Positions 1 to 12,807 of a stretch of 64,000 nt of DNA are shown one piece after another. The DNA is taken from positions 838,501 to 902,500 of the forward strand of contig JBBPEB010000028.1 of assembly GCA_039096225.1 (NCBI GenBank). Reading direction: 5' to 3'. The notes beneath the pieces were generated by a model. That model ran no database searches and was not told the origin of the DNA. It saw nothing but the letters and a program-made list of their open reading frames with translations. The translations under genes were made by a program, and so were the position numbers. How positions within the stretch are numbered: the first letter of the stretch is position 1; the number at the start of each line of letters is the position of its first letter. Origin of the DNA: Blastocystis sp. Blastoise (lineage: Eukaryota > Sar > Bigyra > Opalinata > Blastocystidae).

Positions 1-936
1 AGTTTTAATTTCATTATGTATATACTTAAATCGTTGAGATATGCACGTCTATATACAGTTATTATTACAATATATATTAGAATATTTATTGAATAAATTG
101 AAATACACAATATAAGTATCATTAATACCTTATAAATTGAAATACAGATTATTATTATAATAAAAGTATAAGAATCACTAAGAAAGTGTAATACATATAT
201 ATATATATATACAACAATTTCTGTTTTATCATCTAGGATTTTATCGATATGACTTTGTGCATAAAGTTCTTTTGTATTCCCAAAGGTAGCGAGAGCGTTC
301 ATATATTTTCCGTCAACTAATAATTGACGACAGACTTCGGTTTGAGATAATATATTCTGTATAGTAACTGCAAAAGAAAGACGTAAAACACATCTCTAAG
401 GAGGAATATTTATAGATATTTATATAAAGAGAAAGAATATATATACATTATAATCACGAGCTGCTGATAATAATTCATTTTGATTGTCATTTGATGATAG
501 TAAAATTTGATTAAACTGTTCTGTAAATGCTCTTTATAATATAAAAAAAAATTAAATAAATAATATATATATAATAATTTCAAATATACTCTATGTTAAC
601 ATGATTTTTCTTATAAAAACTAGTTTGTTCTATCATGGCTTTCAAGATTTCCTCTTTAAGAGCATCCATTTCTGCTTTCATTTCATTCCTTTTAACATTT
701 ATATCTTCATAATGGTGTTGAATATCCGGTAAAATCTTTAGAACCTCATCCATCACAGGATAATTCTGCTCATTTGTTGGATCATCAATTGGAAACAGAG
801 TTTCAAAGTATCTATATCATGAACATCACAAATAAATGCATTTTATATTTAAAAAAATATACTCTTTCACTTGAAATCTACCATTTTCATCTTTTTTATG
901 TAGTAATTCGATACAATCAAGCTTTTCTGAAGGCAT
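1..936 (-). CDS. Coiled-coil protein, possibly a VPS53-like vesicle tether; 3' end beyond the window
   Basis: Five exons read on the minus strand: 936-863, 811-590, 531-447, 356-213 and 48 to below 1. All junctions keep frame, with phases 2, 2, 0, 0, and intron 3 ends at the second of two possible acceptors (ATACAG). The start is the first ATG, followed by a short first exon. The protein opens with MPSEKLDCIELL, then YFETLFPIDD, then a charged helical stretch (roughly residues 50-85) typical of coiled coil, and later a segment around CRQLLVDGKYMNALATF. The 'lFP' box followed by a coiled coil and an 'r.Y..a..LL'-like segment is reminiscent of the N-terminus of VPS53 and related CATCHR tethers (GARP complex at the Golgi), but the match is weak and made by eye. 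It could be an unrelated coiled-coil protein. It ends upstream of and tail-to-head with the pyrimidine gene. Confidence 0.55.
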
Positions 937-1802
937 GCTTATCGCTTCTCAAATAAAATATATCAAAGAATGAAGAAATAAGTAGTTTGTCGTTTATAAA
1001 AAAAACCGAGATTTTATTTGTATTTTGACTTGCTTATAAAATAAAATCAGAAAAATGTATTATATATAATTTTTGCTCTTATTCTATTATTCTTTTCAAT
1101 ATTAATTAATTATTACTATTTCAAGACTTGATTGACTTATGAAAATATATATATTAAAAATAATTCTGAGAGAAAACCACATAAATTAATTGTTAGCACT
1201 ATTTATATATAATTATTATTGTAAGATTTCTTATACTATGTTATATCCTCATTTATATCTATTAGAATTATTTATTATTTATTTTTAACACATGAATCAA
1301 ATATATGTGACTCGTGTATACTCTCTAATTGTCACGATAATAATATATTTGCTTTGTATGAATAAATAAGAAAACAAATACTTAAAAATATTTTCATTAA
1401 AAGATAGAGAAGATAGTTTGTAATGCATTTTGTGTAAATCGTTAACATATTGAAGATTGTGTATTGATAGTTATTTATTTGAAATAACATGATTCTATTA
1501 AATAAAGTGATAAATATATAGGTTATAGTTATTATGCTTAGCTAGAAAAATCTCAAAATAGGTTTCTTAAAAGGAATTATATTATGTAAAAAAATAATTA
1601 TTCTTATTGAATATTATATAAATAGATGCTTAATAAAGAAACAAAATAGTGAGTATTATAAAATATGAATGATATCGATATTCATGTACACGAAGAAATA
1701 GAGTAAATGAAAATGATAATTAGAAAATAAATATATATATATATAGAATGAAAATTACTGTATATAATAAAAAGTCTAGATATATATATATATATATATA
1801 AT
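937..1802. other. Non-coding interval, no gene seen
   Basis: AT-rich sequence between the start of the left-edge gene and the end of the aspartate carbamoyltransferase gene. It should hold the promoter of the left gene and the 3' untranslated region of the right one. No open frame with codon-like composition, RNA gene or clear repeat is seen apart from short TA runs at 1733-1744 and 1778-1800. Confidence 0.6.
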
Positions 1803-3417
1803 TTAGAGAGCATCGACTTCTTTGACAACATCTTCTGCAACTCCCATAACAAGACTAATAAGGGCCATTCTCGTAAACATACCGTTTTCCATTTCTCTAA
1901 AGAAGGCAGCTTGAGGCATATGATCAATAGATTCAAGGATCTCACCAATACGAGGAAGAGGGTGCATTACACGCTATAGATATAGATATATATAGATATA
2001 GATATATAGATATAGATATAGATATATAGATATATGTAGATATACAATAAATGTTTATATGTTTAGAATAGATTTATAATATATGTAGATATACAATATA
2101 TATTTATAAAAATTAAAAAGAATGTTAATAATATTATGATTTATAATAATATTAATATATTTTTATATAAATACTAAATAAAAATATATATGAATAATAT
2201 TAATATATTTATATATATATACAACAGTAGATTTACACTTGGCAAGAGTATCAGGTCCAATGATATATACACCATGATACTTCTTATATTCCTCTTGAGA
2301 TTCAAATCTCTCCTATTTATATATATAAATCATATTAATGATATTTAGTTATTATATATAAAAAAATATTGAAAAAAGATCATAATATATAGAAAGAAAA
2401 CTATAATAAACAGAGAATGATTTACAAAAATAAAACAAAATAAAACAATAATAATATTTATATACTTGTTGAACTCTGGTGACATATAAGATATCGGTTT
2501 CTGCTAAGATATCATCCGATAAGACTTCCGTCTTATGTTGTTGAATGCCCTTGGCAGCTACTTCATTATATACTTCATCAGGCATTTGAAGCTTATTAGG
2601 AGCAACATAATTCAATTTTACCTATATATATAATAATCATAATAATAATAATAATTCTTTAATAATACTAAAATCATTAAATAACTATAGTAGTATTAAA
2701 AAAAACAGATATAGCAATACTAAAATAAAATTAAATACAACATTTCTAAAATAAAACATATCTAACATATATAATTAAGAATTTCTTTTAATAAAGAGTA
2801 TACTACGATCAATAGTTATAGAAATACATTATAGAAAGCTAATAATCTAGCAAGAGAGTGAACAGTACGACCATATAAAAGATCACCGACCATAGTTACA
2901 GTAATACCTTCAATATGACCAATTTCTTTATTAATAGTAACAAGATCAAGGAGAGCTTGAGAAGGATGTTCACCAGCACCATCACCAGCATTTAAGAAAG
3001 GTTTTTCTAAATATTTAGAAGCAATTGAAGCAGCTCCGGTCATAGGATGACGAAGAACGATGCAATCAGCATAACATTGAACGCATCTCATAGTATCTTG
3101 AAGAGTCTCACCCTTCTTAGTAGAAGAAGTATCAGCACCAACAGAAACAACTTTACCACCAAGACGCATGAAAGCAGTGGCAAAAGAAGAAGCAGTACGA
3201 GTTGAAGGTTCTAAGAAAACATTGGCAAGAATACGATGATGAAGAATATCGGAGCCACCTTGTTTGGCAACAAGATCTCTCATTTTTTCAGCAACGTAGA
3301 TAACTTCCTCGCAGTTTTGTTTAGTAAGAGGTTTGACGGAAATTACATGCTTTCCTTTCCAAGAAGATAAATCGTACTAAGAATATTATATAGCTCTACA
3401 AGAATACATACACTCAT
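1803..3417 (-). CDS. Aspartate carbamoyltransferase (ATCase), stand-alone catalytic chain
   Basis: Catalyses carbamoyl phosphate + aspartate to carbamoyl aspartate, the first committed step of pyrimidine synthesis. Five exons: 3417-3412 (only ATG AGT), 3376-2828, 2621-2466, 2312-2223, 1973-1803; total 324 codons including TAA, the normal length of the catalytic domain (about 310 residues). Hallmarks: the carbamoyl-phosphate loop EPSTRT, the LRHP motif before MTGA, NAGDGAGEHPSQALLD, MVGDLLYGRTVHSL, and the C-terminal MHPLPR plus ENGMFTRMAL. It resembles the ATCase domain of eukaryotic CAD more than bacterial PyrB. No carbamoyl-phosphate synthetase or dihydroorotase module is fused, unlike animal CAD or fungal Ura2. 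The first intron (3411-3377) is only 35 nt and the first exon holds two codons, so a simple ATG search would miss the start. Divergent from the tyrosyl-tRNA synthetase gene. Confidence 0.95.
1974..2045. repeat. GATATA-type tandem repeat in the last ATCase intron
   Basis: Imperfect 6-bp tandem repeat (tatagatatagatata and variants) beginning immediately beside the acceptor of the last ATCase exon. It is ordinary intron microsatellite sequence. Confidence 0.7.
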
Positions 3418-3951
3418 CTTAACACAGTTTTAAAGGTATAATATGGCTATATTTCAAAAAATATATGATCAAGTAAAGGAAAACCACAGAGAAACAATAT
3501 CTGACGCACCTTTTTATCACAGAATCTCCTGGATCATTGGATGAACGAGAAATGACTTGTCTTCATTGGCTCATGAATAGTCAGTTGTAACTTCTTGAAA
3601 AGAGTCTGAATGTAAAATCATACTTTATCTGAAAAAATGCATAGTATGTTTTAATGAACAATCATATTCTTTACTTATTTACTACAATGAAAGAAACGCA
3701 TATAGTTATAAATGAATACAAATTGTTTTTAAATTAATTTTTATTGCTTTATTGTGAGTATTTTAAATTTTAAACAATTGTCATTGTTGTCATGTTCATA
3801 GAAGTTATTTATCTTATTAAAAAATCAAGCCTAGAGTCATATATATATGAATCAAACATAAGACAGTTCTTTTTTTATAGATTTAATGAATATAAAATAA
3901 AGAAAAAGTCATTCTCAAGTTAAAAAAAAGTTTTACCAAGAACACTTAAGA
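3418..3951. promoter_or_regulatory. Shared upstream region of two divergent genes
   Basis: The 534 bp between the start codons of ATCase (minus) and tyrosyl-tRNA synthetase (plus) must contain both promoters. I see no clear TATA box distinguishable from the AT-rich background and no repeated site, so the call rests on gene orientation only. Confidence 0.5.
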
Positions 3952-5896
3952 ATGTCCTCTGCTCTTCAAATATTCAATGCCTTAAAATCAAGAGGACTCA
4001 TTTCTCAATTTACGCCTACAATTGAAGAGACTTTAAGAACATTTGGTTCGAATTCATCCATCTATCTTGGTATAGATCCAACAGGTGATGGTCTTCATAT
4101 TGGACACTATCTTTCTGCAAAGGTTCTTAAATCATTTCAAGAAACAAAAGCAAAATGCATTTGTTTGGTATGTATTGTTAGTATGATATTTATATATTTT
4201 TAATGTTATTCACTAGTTAAACCAAGTCTATGTTTAATGATTTATCTTTCATTACATATATAGTATTATTTAGTTCATTATTGTTGTATTTAGGTTGGTG
4301 GTACTACAGCACAGATTGGTGATCCAAGTGGGAAGTTTGTTGAACGACCCTGTTTGGAATATGAGCAAGTTGAAAAGAATATAGAAAAGATTAAAGGAGA
4401 TCTTGAACTTTTACATATAGATTCTCAGTCAGTTCAATTAGTGAATAATATGGATTGGTATAAGAATATGGGTATTGTTGAATTTCTTAGAGATATTGGA
4501 AAGTATATATATATATATTTTTTGTTATTATTATTGTGTTTTTTTATATATTTTTTGTTTCTTTCATCAACATATAAAAATTCTTCTTCTTTTTCTTGTA
4601 GGAATGTTCGTGTGAATGCAATGATGAATAGAGAGAGTGTTTCTGCTCGATTAAATAGTTCTACTGGTATTTCATTTACAGAATTCTCATATCAACTTCT
4701 TCAAGCCTATGATTTTTATTATTTAAATAAGAAATATAATTGTACACTACAAATTGGAGGGAATGATCAATGGGGAAATATAACAGCTGGATGTGATCTT
4801 ATACGAAAATTGACAAATCAAGTATATATATTTTTAATAATTCTATCCATTTAATTTATTTTTTTAAAGGATCTATTATATGTATAGTATATTTATTATG
4901 TGTATTATTATGTTCTATTTTTCTTTTTTATATTCCTATATTTTTTCTTATAGAATGTAAACGGTGTTACAGTCCCTCTCATAACAACAGCAAATGGACA
5001 AAAAATTGGGAAAAGCGCGGGGAACTGCATTTATTTGAATCCTCAGAAAACAAGTCACTATGATTTTTATCAATATTTCTTGCAATTAACAGATGAAGAT
5101 GGAGAGAAATTCTTGCCTTATTATACAGATTTACCAGATAAAGAGATTCAGGAGATTATTATGGAACATCGAAAGACACCTGAAAATAGACTAGTTCAAA
5201 AAACAATTGCAAGTATATATTCTTTATTTATTTATATATATGTATATATTATTTAATATTTTTCAATCAATTTTATATGTATAGAAAGTTTAATTACTGA
5301 GATTCGTGGAGAAGAAGCATATAGGATTGCTTCTGCTGTATATAAATATTAGTTTTATTTACATATATGTTTATTTACTTATAATATTGTATTTATTTAT
5401 ATTCTTTTAATTATAAATTAAATATTTGTATATATTATTCTATAGTGTACAGATATTCTCTTTAAACGTATCTACGATAACATTACTATAGAAGAAATAG
5501 AGCCCTATTTGAATGAATTACCTGCTTTTGAAATACCTTACGAGAATATAAAAGACAAAAAATTATTAGATGTTTTATTTCAATGTAAATTTGGTCCTTC
5601 TAAAAGTATATTTTTAAAGTTTATATATATATAATATTCTTTATAAACTAATAACTTTTATATAACAAATAAATTAGATTTTATAATTATGTTCAATAAT
5701 CAGAATAACTATTATTATAATTATAATACTATATATAAAAGATATTCAGCGAGTTATTAAGAGTGGTGGTTTGTCTTTAAACAATCAAATAGTGAAAGAT
5801 CATCTATATACATTAAAAGAAAGTGATATTATTGCACATAAATGGCTCTATGTAAAACGAGGCAAAAGACAAGTCCTCATTATTCGTGTTATCTAA
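3952..5896 (+). CDS. Tyrosyl-tRNA synthetase, bacterial/mitochondrial type
   Basis: Charges tRNA-Tyr with tyrosine. Seven exons: 3952-4167, 4294-4502, 4602-4821, 4954-5212, 5285-5337, 5446-5605, 5742-5896; every junction is GT-AG and the sum is 424 codons with TAA, close to bacterial TyrS (about 420). Class I signatures are present: HIGHYLS, the GGNDQWGNI tyrosine-binding segment, and KIGKSAGN standing for KMSKS. The last exons encode an S4-like RNA-binding tail (IQRVIKSGGLSLNNQIV). The cytosolic eukaryotic enzyme lacks this S4 tail and has a different core, so this is most likely the mitochondrial enzyme (YARS2/MSY1 type). I do not see a strong targeting peptide, but the first 30 residues lack obvious homology and could serve as one. 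Confidence 0.95.
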
Positions 5897-7041
5897 GTTA
5901 TTCTTATTCTAGTTTGTGTTTGTGTTTTTTTTTAATAACTTTTATACTTTATGTATTTTATTCTATTATTAATATATATCAAATCATCGAAAAACACAGA
6001 ATATATTTAAAAAAAGAATGAAATAACAATAATCATAGAGTTATTTTTTTCTATAACTCATCTCCTTTTTATTTCTATCGTTACTATTGTTTATAGATGT
6101 TTTCTAGTTATTATTATATTAGAATATATTCGTTATATATATAGCTCTCTATAATTATTTAGTTTAAGCATTTATCAGTGCTATCAATCCAATTATATTT
6201 TTGAAATCATACTTTTTTATCCAGAAATCCCTGAAATGTATGACTTTTACTATTTAAGACTATAAATTGAGTAATAGAGTAAAGGAACATCGATATATAG
6301 ATAGGATATTTCATTATTTCATAATCAGATATATAGAATATGAAATAAGACTTTCAACGAATAACTATATACATAATAAATCAAGGAAATCCACATTTTT
6401 AATTTGAATAATGATTTAAATTTTTGTTTAATTAATTCTCTAAGTAACTACGAACCATTTTAAATCAGAATTATAATTACCAAAGACGAAGAGTGGAAAA
6501 AATTAAAGTAATCAGTATTATAAATATATTTAAACTATTTAATTTTACTCACCATCATATTATACAATTATTTCATGTACTAGGTCTCATTATTATAACA
6601 GTCTTGTTCTTCATGACTACCTAATTCTGTTTGTCACATGATATTTCTATCTCATAGAATACAAAAAGCAACTTATATGACTTAACAGTATACAAAGCAT
6701 ATTAAATAATAATATTAAACATAATAAACATTAAAATATTAGCTGAAAAAAATTTTGTCACAAAAAAATGATTTGTATTAATCTTTTTTTTATTATATAT
6801 TAATTAATTATATTTTATTTTAGAATATTTAAAATAGTAGAGATAGAAAATATCATCTTGTTTTTGTATATAAACAAACTTTTTTTACAGATATCGCCAG
6901 CATTATTTCAAAATAACTTTAAGTAAGCTGAATCTCATTTAAGTTCACTCAGTAACATACAAATTAAATAAAATAAAACCTCAATATATACTTTCTTCAA
7001 TAATAGTAACAAAAAAAGATCTGAGTGAAATAAAAAATAAT
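5897..7041. other. Non-coding interval, no gene seen
   Basis: About 1.1 kb of AT-rich sequence downstream of the tyrosyl-tRNA synthetase and before the tRNA gene. No coding-like frame or RNA gene is recognised. It begins the low-gene-density zone that runs to about 21 kb. Confidence 0.6.
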
Positions 7042-7048
7042 AAAAATT
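7042..7048 (-). terminator. RNA polymerase III terminator of tRNA-Gly
   Basis: A run of five T residues on the transcribed strand begins two bases past the discriminator base of the tRNA, the usual polymerase III stop signal. Confidence 0.6.
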
Positions 7049-7119
7049 TGCACCAGCCGGGAATCGAACCCGGGTCTGTTCCGTGGCAGGGAACTATCTT
7101 ACCACTGGACCACTGGTGC
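7049..7119 (-). tRNA. tRNA-Gly (anticodon GCC)
   Basis: A 71-nt cloverleaf on the minus strand. The 7-bp acceptor stem GCACCAG/CTGGTGC is perfect with discriminator A. The T arm CCGGG-TTCGATT-CCCGG is perfect, as is the anticodon stem GTTCC/GGAAC with loop CTGCCAC, giving anticodon GCC. The D arm (GTCC ... AGAT) has one imperfect pair. A-box and B-box (GGTTCGATTCC) promoter elements are intact. There is no intron and no encoded CCA. It is the only RNA gene recognised in the window. Confidence 0.97.
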
Positions 7120-8400
7120 ATATTGAGTTATTCAAATCTTATCTATTTGAGTAAGCCACTATCAAATAATAGCTATCTTTTGTTCATATATATTCCTATA
7201 TATTAATATTTTAACGCTAAAGCTAATAAAATAATTAGATTAACATATTTAGATGTACAAAAGCACAAAAACCTAATATAAAAGCTGATAATTAAATATT
7301 TATGACCTTTTAGAACGTCTGATAGATAGAAACGGTAATTTTCTGTAATGGTCACTCTTAAAACACAAAATACCTTTGAGACTAATAGTTATCTACTATT
7401 CCAGAATTATTAAAATATCTTTCTTCCTCTCTTCTATCGACTCTCCATAAAAATGAATTGAAAAAAGGTCAATTAGCTTATGTAAACAGTAATAATAATA
7501 TACACAATCAATAGATACATCAACAGTAATTATAATTAGAACAGTTGCCAAATATAGACAATATATAGAGGTATATATAGATTATTATTAATAATATATT
7601 TGATAAAAAAGTATACATATATAATACTTTAATATATATATACGTATTATAAAGGCAGAGTTATGTTTCATTTGATGAGATGCTATTTAAATCACAATCA
7701 TATTTTCTCTTCTTACAAGCTATTTTCCAGCACTTATTAAAATAATTTAATTAAATTATTTTTTGATCTAATTTATTTATTTGATATATATTGAATTGCT
7801 ATAAAATTCTTTGTATTACTCACTTTTTGGACAGGAGTAATTTATTTTGAATGATATTGGTATTATTATATTTTTTGTTTAATAATTTCGTTAGAATTCC
7901 TGTATGACTTATTTGTTTCATCTTCTTATAATGTAAGTATATATTAATAATCAAATAGATTTAATAAACAACTAACTATTATTTATATAATTTAAGCACA
8001 ACACTCTTTTTATGAATTATTATAGTTAATCCTATTGAGTTGCATCTTTTTGTTACCATCTTATAATTTACATTGAGTTTCATCCTCTCTAATAGATAAC
8101 AGCAATTTAATTAAAACCATTTTAATAAGTTCTTTAAGTTATAATTAATAAAGATTTATTAGACATATCTTATTATACATACAGTGATTTATTTATGTTT
8201 TATCATTTCTATTCTTCACATAATTAGATTACTTATATATACATTGTTTCTATAATAATAATCTCAGGATAAACGTATTGTAATTCTTCTGTATATTTAT
8301 ATAACATATTTATCTACTAGTTATCTATATTTTCAACAAAAACAATCAAGAATTCAATATCAACATCAACATATATATAATCTTATAACTTATAATAAAA
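7120..8400. other. Non-coding interval, no gene seen
   Basis: AT-rich sequence without a coding-like frame, repeat array or RNA gene that I can recognise. Confidence 0.6.
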
Positions 8401-9720
8401 ATTAAATCAGTTTGAAAATGGACGGAAACAATAGCAAATAAAATGATTGTTAAAGGTAATAATATATAATTTTTAATCAATGAATAATAAAATATTAGCA
8501 TCTCATTTAGAATATTTTATTATTACAATCACTAGAAGTTCCTTGTGTACCAGTAAATTGTATGTCATAGCGATTTTAAGGCACAGAGAAGTTTCTTTTA
8601 ATTTAATTAATTTGCTAATAATCTCACTGCCCATAGAAGCATCAACACAACCTAGACTTACTAGATTTGCTTTGGTAAAAAGAACATCAAATTAAACAAA
8701 TAGAATGGCAACATCTGGAACTAAAGAAGCCGTTATAAAAGAATATTATTTACTAAATTTTCTTATATTTAAATGTCTTACGACCGAGGCATTTTGAGTT
8801 CAGTAGTAACAATTCTTGAGGCAATTTTTAAGATTTCTTATGAAGCAGTCTTATCTACAACGAAATCTGAAATATTTTGAAGTAGAACCATTCTTTCGAA
8901 TTATTTGTTGAAGACAGAATACCAAATAAGCAATTGTTTTAAATACTGAAGATATGATCATAAGAATTTGTTTCTTTTGAATCACTATTTGATTTCTATA
9001 GGAGACTTCATCTATGAAAACGAAATAATTTTAAGTTATATTGAGTTTATGGATATAAAAGAATAAAAAAAATAAAAGACTTTTGGTATTTCTTGGAAAA
9101 CTTGAGAATGAAAGGGAAAATATAAAAATCTCCAAAACAGTGATTTTTTTTCTTCGAAAAAGTAATTACGTATGGATATTGAAGCAAAAACTTCGAATAG
9201 GATTGTGAATGTGTTATCTTATTAGATGGAATATGAAGACCAATAAAATAACATACTAAAGTAATCGAATTAATGCTTTATCTGTAGTTATTGAATGCTA
9301 GTCTATTGATTAGAATCAAAATAAGTATGAATATTGATACAATTGATGTTAACCCTGTCTTGACATATATAGAAATAAAGATGCTTCTGAAGATGTTGAA
9401 GAGTTGTACATATGAATCCAGAATTGGGACATTGATATCTCAGATAGACTTGATCACTCTGTGCATAAGAAAGGAGTTATATACAACTTTTTGTTAAGGA
9501 GGTATTTATTCAATTTTTGTTTTTATTTTTATTCTAGAGATCTTGAAGTCATTAAGGATAATAAAACATTACAAGTTATTATGGAAAAATATCAGAAACA
9601 ATTTACACGAACATATTTTTATTTCTTTGAAATTCTTAATTGGAATATATAGTTATATGAAGAAGATTTTACTGTAAAGGAATTGACTGCAAAAATGTTT
9701 CTTAAAAAGGTCGATTAACA
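8400..9720 (+). pseudogene. Decayed coding-like sequence of unknown origin
   Basis: Base composition is less AT-biased here than in neighbouring intergenic DNA, and plus-strand frames contain protein-like runs broken by frequent stops, such as MSYDRGILSSVVTILEAI near 8775 and RDLEVIKDNKTLQVIMEKY near 9535. No family is recognised. Stops occur every 20-40 codons in each frame and no set of GT-AG introns removes them convincingly. I read it as a gene relic. It does not resemble the missing part of the POP gene that lies across the palindrome. Confidence 0.3.
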
Positions 9721-9945
9721 ATTTAATTGAAGAGTTTTATAACGGAGATTGATTAAATTGAAACCTATTGAAAATATAAAGAAATAATTGTATATCTCTA
9801 ATTATCATATTTATTATAAATATAAATAATTGTAAATATTTCTATATATGCATAGTATTATCTTTAATATATAGATAACAGATGAAGATGTATATGTTTT
9901 AATATAAAGTGACATAAAAAATGATTAGCCGAAATCAATTTTTCA

Positions 9946-9946
<1 letters not shown>

Positions 9947-10012
<66 letters not shown>

Positions 10013-12763
10013 CTCTCTACATAATTCTTCTAATAATATAGTATAATGTCATCATTTGATTCTATATATATATATAGAATTACTTCTTGTAATAAATGAG
10101 GATATTGATCAATGATATTTTAAAGTATAAATAGTTATATAATTATATATATATATCTAGTGATATATACCAAGATATATATAAATTAAAGATCAAATAA
10201 TATATATTTGAAGTTGTAAAGTAAATCCAAAATGATTAAGTATATATATATATATATAAAATTATTTTTATTATAATTAAATAAATTTATATATATATAG
10301 TATAGAAAGAAAATTGATGATTGTATATCTATAATGTTAAAAGTTGTAAAATAGTATATTAAGAAAGAAATGTTAATTGAGAATAAAAAAGAATTGATGT
10401 GAATTATAAAAGTAATATATATATATGGTATGATGAAGCTATATAGAATGAGATGATGAGTTTATTTGTAGAAGAAGAAAAGTTGATCAATATATATATA
10501 TAAGGTTATATATAAATGAATAGAAACAGAGTAAGTATATAATATATAAAGTCAAATAAAGAGATAGAGAAGAATAAGAAGTTAATAAGAATAAGAGATA
10601 CCCAAATAGAATCCTAGAGAGATTACAAACAAAGTATATATATATATATATTACATCTTTAAAAACAGTTCTTCTATAGATAAATAAAATCAATTGATTT
10701 TATTTTGTTTTAAAATATATACTACACCCTTCAATAATATAAAAAGTATATATATATATATAGATTATATCAAAATATATATATTATATATATATATAGA
10801 AAAAATTCATAATAATTTATAAAATTCAAATAAATATTAATATAGAAAAGATTACATAGTTTTCGTATAATATATAGTTATTTATTTTTAATATATTTAA
10901 AAAATATATGAATATGTTAACAATATATATATTTTCTTATTAATATAAAAATATTTTCATTATATATTTGTTGATATTATTTATATAGTTGATTATAATT
11001 GAATTATTATCATTTATAAACTATATATAATTAATTATGTATTATTTATTCTTAATACTTGCTATATATACAACAAATCAGTTTTATTTTTATTATTATA
11101 TTTATATATATATATAAAATATAATCAATATCTTAATGTGATTATATATAAATATTATTATTTTAAAATATATTTTAGTTAATTAATTTGTTTTATTTAT
11201 TTTGAATTTATTTAAAGAATACTAATAAAATGTGATTTATTGCTTAAATAATTAAAAAATAATAATAAATATAATTCCATTTGATTTTAAAACAAACAAA
11301 CTAGTTGACTATTTCAATTGTATTAATATATTGATTAATATAATATTCAGATGAATCTAACAGTATACTCTTTTGTAACTCAATTGTTTGCTAATAATAC
11401 TAAAGAAGAAGAAAGAATAGAAAATGAAAAATGTTGTGATCTATATTATTAAATTATACAATATATCTTTTATATTATTGTGATTTTGATACTATATATA
11501 ATAATAAATAAATGATATCATATAATATTCTTCTTAATGTTCAATATATATATATATTTGAAATAAGTTTATAAATAAATTTAAAGATTTAATAAATATT
11601 AAACAAATACGAAAATATACTTTATATATATAGAATATGATTATAATAATAATATACTTAAAATAATATCATGAATTATTGGAGATTCCTTAATTGATAG
11701 ATATTTGTATTAAGAATGATCTATAAAATGAAATGTTAATTTTATTATTTTAATATAGAAAATAAACTATTATTAATATAAATAAAGATAATATATTAAT
11801 TATTTTAATTATATTTTATATAATTATAAAAATATTATAATATAATACAAACTATATATATATATATAAATAAGAAAATATACAACTAATCCACAATTTC
11901 TATTGACTTGAATAGAATATATATATATATATATATAAGAATATTTATAATAGAATTCTTTATTTATATACTTTGACACGTTGATTTTTTTTATTGTCGT
12001 GTTTTACTTTTTAACTTTTTAATTTATCTCTATGTTGCTAATATACTCTATATATACTGCTATTCTATGTTAAATCACTAAAAAATAATATTTTTTGATA
12101 ATATTTTTTTGTCGTGTTTAGATGACTACTATCATCATATGACTATATTGTGATTTTGAAATATAAAAAAGTATTAAATACTTAATCATTTACAAAATAG
12201 CAATTCTTTAATTCAATATTTATATAAAAAATATTTTAAAAATTAATTTAAAATCACGGGGATAAATAAAATTTCTAGCGAATTTCGAAAAGAATATTCA
12301 AAAAACAAAAAAATGTCGCTATTTTTTAAAAAATCATGAGAAAATTATGAATAAAGAAATGATAATAGCATTAATTTTTAATTATTTTTGTATTTTAATG
12401 TTTTAATTTATAATAAATCTCATTTGATTTATTAATTATATCAATATTATGTTTTTATAAGACAAATATACTTTCAATTACTATAATTTTCGAAAAAATA
12501 TTTTTTTTGTTTGACAATTATATTCAATAAATTGACTTAAATGACATAATTACATTTTATAATGAAACTTAAACTAAAAATCAATATTATCTTCAGATGT
12601 TAATTGAAGATGTCAGTGATTATTTTCAAAATAACAATTTTTTAATATAATTATGAGTTATAAAAACAATTTAAGATGTATATAAACAAAAAATATAAAA
12701 TAATTTTAGAGTTTGTTCAAAATGTGTGATCTTTGTTATTCATAAATTTATATATAATAATAA

Positions 12764-12807
<44 letters not shown>

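Noticed and set aside
8400-9940. Rest of the POP gene on the other side of the palindrome
   Set aside because: No polymerase or exonuclease II/III motif could be read in the minus-strand frames of this interval.
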